Source: an uncultured Treponema sp. (GTDB lineage Bacteria > Spirochaetota > Spirochaetia > Treponematales > Treponemataceae). From it: a stretch of DNA of 9,586 nucleotides. Both the position numbers and the translations under genes were made by a program. Position 1 is the stretch's first letter. Every line of letters begins with the position of its first letter. Location: assembly GCA_937902125.1 (NCBI GenBank), contig CALDIB010000086.1:1-9586 (forward strand), written 5' to 3'. Below, piece by piece: positions 5,857 through 9,586 of this stretch. The notes beneath the pieces were generated by a model. It saw only the letters and a list, made by a program, of their open reading frames with translations. It made no database searches and was not told the origin of the DNA.

Positions 5857-5886
5857 ATTTTAGCGCAAACGCAGCCCGCAAGTCAA
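5857..5886 (-). promoter_or_regulatory. Promoter of ndk-gpsA
   Basis: On the minus strand TTGACT (complement of 5881-5886) and TAAAAT (complement of 5857-5862) are 18 bases apart. Only nine bases separate the -10 box from the ndk ATG, so the expected transcript would start about three bases before the start codon. Confidence 0.6.
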
Positions 5887-5903
5887 GACAGCGCGAACAA
5901 GAC

Positions 5904-5995
5904 AAAAAAAACGCTCCCGACTGCGTCCGTCCGTCTTACGCGTGACTGCAGGTAATTGGAAATTTGACTCGGCTCGCAGTCTCGCGCGTTTTTTT
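5904..5995. terminator. Large inverted repeat, likely bidirectional terminator between fusA and ndk
   Basis: A7 plus CGCTCCCGACTGCG (5905-5925) is the reverse complement of 5975-5995 at 18 of 21 positions, enclosing a 49-base loop. The minus-strand arm ends in T8 (complement of 5904-5911) and the plus-strand arm in T7 (5989-5995), so either transcript would end in a stem followed by U. It fits as the terminator for fusA read from the minus strand. The long loop lowers confidence. Confidence 0.5.
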
Positions 5996-6056
5996 GCTTG
6001 TTTGACGTACCCGCGCAGGGCCTTGTGCCCGCGTTTTTTGGCTTGCTTGACGTACC
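5985..6056. repeat. Two 27-bp direct repeats with a plus-strand terminator-like hairpin between
   Basis: Positions 5985-6011 and 6030-6056 agree at 25 of 27 bases with a 45-base period. Each reads CGCG, a T-run, GCTTG and TTGACGTACC. Between them, CGC-A-GGGC (6013-6020) pairs with GCCCGCG before T6 (6034-6039), an intrinsic-terminator shape on the plus strand although no plus-strand gene precedes it. Together with 5904-5995 this fills the 237-bp fusA-ndk gap, where no further gene is seen. Confidence 0.7.
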
Positions 6057-6084
6057 GGGTGGAGCCGCTTTGCGGTTATTGAAT

Positions 6085-8139
6085 CTAATACGCGCTGCCC
6101 AGGCCGCCGACTTTTACTTGGAAGCGGCTGAATTCCATTTGGAAGCTGGCGCGGCCTTGGGTGGCGCTGCGCAAGTTTGTGGAAAAACCGAACATTTTTG
6201 CCATCGGCGCCTCGCAGTGAATCAATTCGCCGGAAGCCTTTGAGTCTTGGCCCATGATGATTCCGCCCCGCTGGGTCATTTGGCTCATGGCGTCGCCCAC
6301 AAATTCTTTGGGGCAAGAAATTTCCACGTTCATAACCGGCTCAAGCAATTCCGGCGCGGCGTTCTTGCAAGCCTTGTCAAAGGCGGCCACGGCGCAAGCC
6401 TCAAAGGCGAATGTGGAGGAAGTGAGCTCGTTGTAGTCCAGCGCGGTGACGCTGACGGCAGTGTCGGCGCAAGGATAGCCGTAGTTGATTCCGGCGGACA
6501 AGGCGCTTTCAAAGCCGTTTTTGACGGCCTCGTAAATTTCTTCTGGAATTGAGGAATCGTGGACAAGGCATTCGTAGCTGTTTCCGCTTCCAGATTCCCT
6601 GGGGCTGACGGTGACGGTGATTCCCGCCGTGTTTTCCTTTCCGCCAAGGACGCGGCTATAATTTTCTGTCGCGGAGGCTTGGGCTGTGACGGCCTCGCGG
6701 TAAGTTACTTGCGGCGCTCCAACCCTTGCCTTTACGCCAAAGTCGTCCTTCATGCGGGTGACCAAAACGTCAAGGTGAAGCTCGCCCATGCCGCTTATAA
6801 TCATTTGGCCGGTCTCGGCGTCTTCCTTGTGGGTAAACGTGGGGTCTTCGCGGGAAAGTATTTCAAGAGTCTCGTTAAGCTTGTCGCGCTCGCTGATTGA
6901 GTCGGGCTCGATGGCCACGCTGATGACAGGCTCAGGAAAGTGGACGCTTTCAAGCAAGACGGGAAAGCCTTCGCTTCCCAAGGAGTCGCCGGTCTGCGCC
7001 AATTTTAGTCCGATGAAGACCGCGATGTCGCCCGCTGAAACGCTTTCCATAGGCTCGGACTTGTCGGCGTGCATGCGCAAAATGCGGTTCACGCGCTCGC
7101 GCTTTTTCTTTCCAACGTTAAAGACTTGCGTTCCGGACGCGATTTTTCCAGAGTACATGCGGACGTAGCAAAGGGGGCCCATTTCCCTGTCGTATTGAAT
7201 TTTAAACACAAGGCCCAAAGCCTGGCCGTTTTCCTTGCAGGGAACTTCCACCGGCTCTTCTTTGTCCCGCTTTACATGAACGCCCTTTGCGGGAGCGACT
7301 TGGTCGGGCGCGGGAAGGTAGTCCACAATCGCGTCAATCAAGGGCTGAACTCCTTGGTTGTGGCGGCTGCTTCCCATCACAAAGGGAATAAAGGCGCGGC
7401 TTATGGTTCCCTTGCGGAGCGCGGCCTTAAGCTGTTCCACAGAAATTTCTTTTCCTTCCAAGTAAAGCTCGGCAAGCGCGTCGTCGCTAGAGGCCACCGC
7501 GTCCACCAATTTTTCCCGCCATTCCTTGGCTTGTTCAAGGCGGCTTGGGTCGATGTCTGTCTCGGAAAATTTTTCCCCTTCGCTTTCTTCGTCCCAGCGG
7601 ATTTCCTTCATATTTAAAAGGTCAATTACGCCCTCAAAGTCGCCGCCTTGTCCGATTGGAATTTGCAAGGCCACACATTCCACGCCAAACTTGTCATGCA
7701 CGTCCTGCATGGAGCCAAAAAAGTCGGCTCCGATTCTGTCCATCTTGTTCATGTAGCAAATTCGGGGAACATTAAATTCGTCGGCCTGCTTCCAAACGGT
7801 TTCGGTTTGGGGCTGAACTCCGTCAACAGCGCACAAAACGCAAACGGCGCCGTCAAGGACGCGGAGGCTGCGCTCCACTTCCGCCGTAAAGTCAACGTGG
7901 CCGGGCGTGTCGATTATGTTGATTTGAAAGTCTTTCCAATAAGTCGTTGTGGCCGCCGAGCAAATGGTGATTCCCCTCTCTTGCTCCTGCGCCATCCAGT
8001 CCATGGTGGCCTGGCCGTCGTCTATTTCTCCAATCTTGTGAATTTTTTTTGTGTAGTAAAGAATTCGCTCGGTGGTGGTGGTTTTTCCCGCGTCGATGTG
8101 GGCCATGATTCCGATATTGCGCATTTTTTCCAATGACAT
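6085..8139 (-). CDS. fusA: Elongation factor G, divergent spirochaetal type
   Basis: EF-G is the GTPase that moves tRNA-mRNA through the ribosome and helps recycle ribosomes. The start chosen is the ATG at 8139 (MSLEKMRNIGIMAHIDAGK), seven bases after GGAG; an ATG nine codons earlier has no binding site. The 684-residue product has G1 AHIDAGKTT (13-21), the switch stretch QEQERGITI (51-59), DTPGH (77-81) and NKMD (131-134). Domain II, the domain III GELHLDV motif and the C-terminal MFGFSTNLRSATQGR are also present. Domain IV is unusual: the conserved QSGGRGQYG-like stretch is replaced (SRVLGGKENTAG, about 495-506). The loop-tip His of E. coli EF-G (His583) aligns with an Asn near 570 (DYNEL). 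It may therefore be one of the spirochaete EF-G paralogues rather than the canonical enzyme; a second EF-G elsewhere in the genome is likely. It has its own promoter. Confidence 0.92.
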   Translation of the reverse strand: MSLEKMRNIGIMAHIDAGKTTTTERILYYTKKIHKIGEIDDGQATMDWMAQEQERGITICSAATTTYWKDFQINIIDTPGHVDFTAEVERSLRVLDGAVCVLCAVDGVQPQTETVWKQADEFNVPRICYMNKMDRIGADFFGSMQDVHDKFGVECVALQIPIGQGGDFEGVIDLLNMKEIRWDEESEGEKFSETDIDPSRLEQAKEWREKLVDAVASSDDALAELYLEGKEISVEQLKAALRKGTISRAFIPFVMGSSRHNQGVQPLIDAIVDYLPAPDQVAPAKGVHVKRDKEEPVEVPCKENGQALGLVFKIQYDREMGPLCYVRMYSGKIASGTQVFNVGKKKRERVNRILRMHADKSEPMESVSAGDIAVFIGLKLAQTGDSLGSEGFPVLLESVHFPEPVISVAIEPDSISERDKLNETLEILSREDPTFTHKEDAETGQMIISGMGELHLDVLVTRMKDDFGVKARVGAPQVTYREAVTAQASATENYSRVLGGKENTAGITVTVSPRESGSGNSYECLVHDSSIPEEIYEAVKNGFESALSAGINYGYPCADTAVSVTALDYNELTSSTFAFEACAVAAFDKACKNAAPELLEPVMNVEISCPKEFVGDAMSQMTQRGGIIMGQDSKASGELIHCEAPMAKMFGFSTNLRSATQGRASFQMEFSRFQVKVGGLGSAY

Positions 8140-8200
8140 AATAACTCCAACAGTACGGCTGTCCAAAATTTAAGGCTTGCCGCCGTTTTTTTGCCGCTAC

Positions 8201-8229
8201 ATTATAATGAAACATAGAATAAAATTCAA
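8201..8229 (-). promoter_or_regulatory. Promoter of fusA
   Basis: On the minus strand TTGAAT (complement of 8224-8229) and a perfect TATAAT (complement of 8201-8206) are 17 bases apart. The leader to the ATG at 8139 is about 55 bases. It lies back to back with the antisense RNA 2 promoter, only 10 bases between the two -35 boxes, so the two may compete or be jointly regulated. Confidence 0.8.
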
Positions 8230-8239
8230 TGGGAAAAAC

Positions 8240-8269
8240 TTGACAAAAAGAGAATGACAGTGGTAGAAT
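8240..8269 (+). promoter_or_regulatory. Promoter of antisense RNA 2
   Basis: TTGACA (8240-8245) and TAGAAT (8264-8269) are 18 bases apart. It occupies the same place relative to the conserved 27-base block as the locus 1 promoter, and both hexamers remain good although the facing toxin frame is broken. Confidence 0.7.
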
Positions 8270-8275
8270 GAAAGA

Positions 8276-8363
8276 TAGAGAAGTGGAGCGCCACAGTGGC
8301 GGCCGCCTCTTTTTTGCTTTGTTAAAAGGCCTGTCCGAGGTGCTACGCAACGGACAGGCTTTT
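8276..8363 (+). ncRNA. Antisense RNA 2, putative orphan type I antitoxin (about 88 nt)
   Basis: This RNA is homologous to the RNA at 2380-2471. Its 5' block (8285-8311) matches at 22 of 27 positions, including GGCGGCCGCCTCTT, and it ends in the same kind of terminator. It lies convergent to a degenerate toxin frame. Its GCCTCTT (8305-8311) is identical to the leader element of locus 1 that can pair with the toxin Shine-Dalgarno sequence. It could therefore act in trans on locus 1, though seven pairs alone are weak evidence. Expression is inferred from promoter and terminator. Confidence 0.6.
8329..8363 (+). terminator. Intrinsic terminator of antisense RNA 2
   Basis: GCCTGTCCG (8329-8337) pairs perfectly with CGGACAGGC (8351-8359) around a 13-base loop, followed by T4 and a pyrimidine-rich CCTTT. 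The stem is equivalent to that of locus 1, with compensatory changes. The U-tail is shorter, so termination may be less efficient. Confidence 0.8.
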
Positions 8364-8372
8364 CCTTTAGCT

Positions 8373-8462
8373 TTACCTAATCAATTGCTTGAAGAGGGTC
8401 AGCGCTTCAACAATCAAAGACAAAATTGCGACAAAAAGCGTCGCGCGTTCGTAAAACTGCTG
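8373..8462 (-). pseudogene. Degenerate copy of the 29-aa hydrophobic toxin gene
   Basis: In frame and without gaps, this stretch aligns with the intact toxin over all 29 codons plus stop. It keeps the tyrosine at position 4, the ATLFVAILSLIVEALTLFK membrane segment and a basic end (QLIR). The codon matching the start ATG is CAG, the second methionine codon (residue 8) is ACG, and the AGGAGG site is gone. The only in-frame substitute is a TTG at 8474 without a ribosome binding site. The peptide-coding part has no stop codons, so loss of the start is either recent or a cryptic start is used. It lies between antisense RNA 2 and a hairpin cluster that replaced its leader. Confidence 0.7.
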
Positions 8463-8483
8463 GAATAGAAACAAAAAACTGCG

Positions 8484-8529
8484 CGAGTTTTCTGCAAGAA
8501 AACTCGTTAAGCGGGCTTTAGCCCGCGAT
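8484..8529. repeat. Two adjacent stem-loops in the former toxin leader
   Basis: CGAGTTTTCT (8484-8493) pairs perfectly with AGAAAACTCG (8497-8506) around GCA. Four bases later GCGGGC-TTTA-GCCCGC (8511-8526) forms a second hairpin, followed by GATGCC. Locus 1 has its ribosome binding site and anti-Shine-Dalgarno element at this place, so this looks like an insertion or replacement. The TTTA loop and trailing GATGCC recur at 27-49 in another stem-loop. Confidence 0.65.
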
Positions 8530-8554
8530 GCCTGCCAACGCTGTGGCGCTCCAC

Positions 8555-8563
8555 TATATATCA
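8555..8563 (-). promoter_or_regulatory. Possible extended -10 of the degenerate toxin gene
   Basis: TGATATATA on the minus strand gives an extended -10 (TGnTATATA) directly outside the right inverted-repeat arm, the same relative place as the weak -10 of locus 1. The nearest -35-like TTGAAT is only 13 bases further upstream. Weak call. Confidence 0.3.
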
Positions 8564-8843
8564 TATAAATTTTATTCAAGTTTTTGGCTTTTTTTGGAAA
8601 AAAATTCAAAAATTCCTTGCAAAAACAGAAAACACTCCGCCCGCCCAAACCAAAACCTTTTCCCAGACCAAACCGCCCCGTTGCCAACAAAATACCCCAT
8701 ACTTCCGTTTAGTTATTTTTTTTAAAAAAAACGCAGAATTTTGCGCGAAAGTTTTAAATAACTTGTTATTTTTGCCGGAAAAATCGCGAAATTCGCCCTT
8801 TTTTAAAAAACGACTCTCTAAAAAAAAGGGAGGTTTTTTCATT
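8564..8843. other. Gene-free leader region of the outer-membrane protein gene
   Basis: No credible gene is seen here. The stretch 8637-8698 is strongly G-poor and C-rich on the plus strand, so the minus strand carries many GG, GGG and GGGG runs. AAATAAC-TT-GTTATTT (8756-8771) is a perfect 7-bp palindrome that could be an operator. I cannot place a good -35/-10 pair for the following gene, although long A and T tracts (8712-8731) suggest bent promoter DNA. Confidence 0.5.
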
Positions 8844-9586
8844 ATGAAAAAATTGATTGGCGCTTTGGCGCTTGCTGCTATGGTAGCGACTTCGGCTTTT
8901 GCTGAACTTTCGTTTGGCGGCTGGGTTCGCACATTGCCGACTTTCGTTGGCTCTGACGGCGATACTATTAAGACGTCGTCATTGAACGCTTCTTGGGGCA
9001 ACCCTTTCTGGGCGCGCCTTGACGCGAGCTGGGTTTCTGACGACGGAAAGGCCGGCCTTTCTTTCAAGATGGCCGCCGACGCGAACGGAATTGGCACGCA
9101 CGACGACGTGGGAATTTGGTTCAAGCCCATTGACCAGATTCAGATTTTTGCTGGAAACACCGACAACTACGGCGGATTCCGCGGCGACTTGGGCTTTGGC
9201 TCATGGAACTGGCTTCGCCCCAACAACTGGTACGTCGAAGACGAGGGCTTGACATTCAGCAACCTTACAAACGCTCAAAGCTTCGCCCTTTTGATCACTC
9301 CCGTTGAAGGACTTAAGATTGGAGCCGTTCTTCCTCTTGCCACCGCCTTGCAGCGCGCCGACATCGGCTTTGGAAACGCCAGCGTAGCCGCCGCCTACAC
9401 AATCGACGGAATCGGAACAATCAAGGCCGGCTTCTTTGGAAAGTACAGCATCAACGCCGCCACAGCCGCCACAACTGCCATCGCCGCCAACAGCTTCTAC
9501 ACCGTAAAAGACGGCGTAAAGACTGTAGCCGCAGACTTTGCCGCCGCCGCCGAAACTGTCGCCAAGGGTGATGCCGACAGCTACGG
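8844..9586 (+). CDS. Outer-membrane porin-like protein, 3' end outside the window
   Basis: The open frame has at least 247 codons and no stop before the window edge. GGGAGG (8828-8833) lies ten bases before ATG. Residues 1-20 are a classic signal peptide (MKKLIGALALAAMVATSAFA, cleavage before ELSFGG). The mature part is rich in Gly, Ala, Asn, Asp and aromatic residues, with alternating hydrophobic strands (ELSFGGWVRT, ARLDASWV, LSFKMAAD, GIWFKP, IQIFAGN, LKIGAVLP, IKAGFFGKYS). This fits an outer-membrane beta-barrel. It resembles the abundant alanine/glycine-rich surface proteins of treponemes in style, but I cannot name a family. An alanine-rich, low-complexity stretch (about 204-245) may be an extracellular loop. 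Ala and Gly codons shift from mixed GCT/GCG early to almost all GCC later, possibly reflecting high expression or repeat growth. Confidence 0.8.
   Translation, partial: MKKLIGALALAAMVATSAFAELSFGGWVRTLPTFVGSDGDTIKTSSLNASWGNPFWARLDASWVSDDGKAGLSFKMAADANGIGTHDDVGIWFKPIDQIQIFAGNTDNYGGFRGDLGFGSWNWLRPNNWYVEDEGLTFSNLTNAQSFALLITPVEGLKIGAVLPLATALQRADIGFGNASVAAAYTIDGIGTIKAGFFGKYSINAATAATTAIAANSFYTVKDGVKTVAADFAAAAETVAKGDADSY

Larger units (their letters stand above)
8283..8554. repeat. Inverted repeat bounding TA locus 2
   Basis: GTGGAGCGCCACAG (8283-8296) and its exact reverse complement (8541-8554) flank the degenerate locus. Compared with locus 1 the arms changed together: GGAACGCC/GGCGTTCC became GGAGCGCC/GGCGCTCC. 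No target-site duplication is visible outside the arms. The second pairing block of locus 1 has been lost on the right side, replaced by the hairpins at 8484-8526. Confidence 0.8.

Noticed and set aside
7069..7617. Plus-strand open frame of about 180 codons opposite fusA
   Set aside because: Lies wholly within the conserved EF-G gene on the other strand and shows no family signature.
8140..8166. Upstream ATG for fusA
   Set aside because: No ribosome binding site, while the ATG at 8139 has GGAG at good spacing and gives the usual EF-G N-terminus.
8373..8690. A 105-codon protein extending upstream of the degenerate toxin frame
   Set aside because: The upstream part crosses two hairpins and the right inverted-repeat arm with no family resemblance; only the last 29 codons match the toxin.
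8606..9130. Minus-strand open frame across the outer-membrane gene start
   Set aside because: Antisense to a gene with a strong ribosome binding site and signal peptide; no own start signals.

Overview
The window looks like a chromosomal segment of a host-associated spirochaete, most likely Treponema. This is judged from the protein families, a divergent EF-G, a secreted alanine/glycine-rich outer-membrane-type protein, and mixed base composition with A/T-rich leaders; no rRNA or other marker is present to confirm it. Most genes are ordinary housekeeping genes, and the non-coding gaps hold the unusual material.

Layout. Positions 1-127 hold a long stem-loop and a good sigma70-type promoter. 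It drives a plus-strand run of three genes: a small secreted protein of unknown function (143-568), a DHH/DHHA1 phosphoesterase of the NrnA type (581-1570) and a secreted protein with a C-terminal glycogen-binding-like (CBM48/E-set) module (1603-2331). Facing it is a long minus-strand block, in transcription order fusA (EF-G, 8139-6085), ndk (5847-5401), gpsA (5374-4316) and ffh (4145-2703). It covers translation, nucleotide balance, phospholipid precursor synthesis and membrane targeting. The fusA-ndk gap carries a large inverted repeat and a pair of 27-bp direct repeats. The gpsA-ffh gap carries a 23-bp tandem array of REP-like units. The window ends in the 5' part of a plus-strand outer-membrane protein gene (8844 onward).

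The main discovery is a pair of related small loci, at 2347-2640 and 8240-8563, that look like a type I toxin-antitoxin system. Locus 1 encodes a 29-residue hydrophobic peptide on the minus strand with a strong ribosome binding site; it resembles the 'putative holin-like toxin' peptides (TxpA/BsrG-like group). A convergent plus-strand promoter makes a short RNA (about 92 nt) that ends in an intrinsic terminator just beyond the toxin stop codon. The toxin mRNA's 5' end is complementary to its 3' end, and the two copies of the locus show compensatory base changes in this pairing and in the terminator stem. The leader also contains an element able to pair with the Shine-Dalgarno sequence, and the same element would be captured by the 5'-3' pairing, which suggests an RNA switch. 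Locus 2 keeps the antisense promoter, RNA and terminator, but its toxin frame has lost its start codon and ribosome binding site, so it looks like an orphan antitoxin that may act in trans on locus 1.

All function calls come from reading the sequence; no database search or RNA folding program was run.
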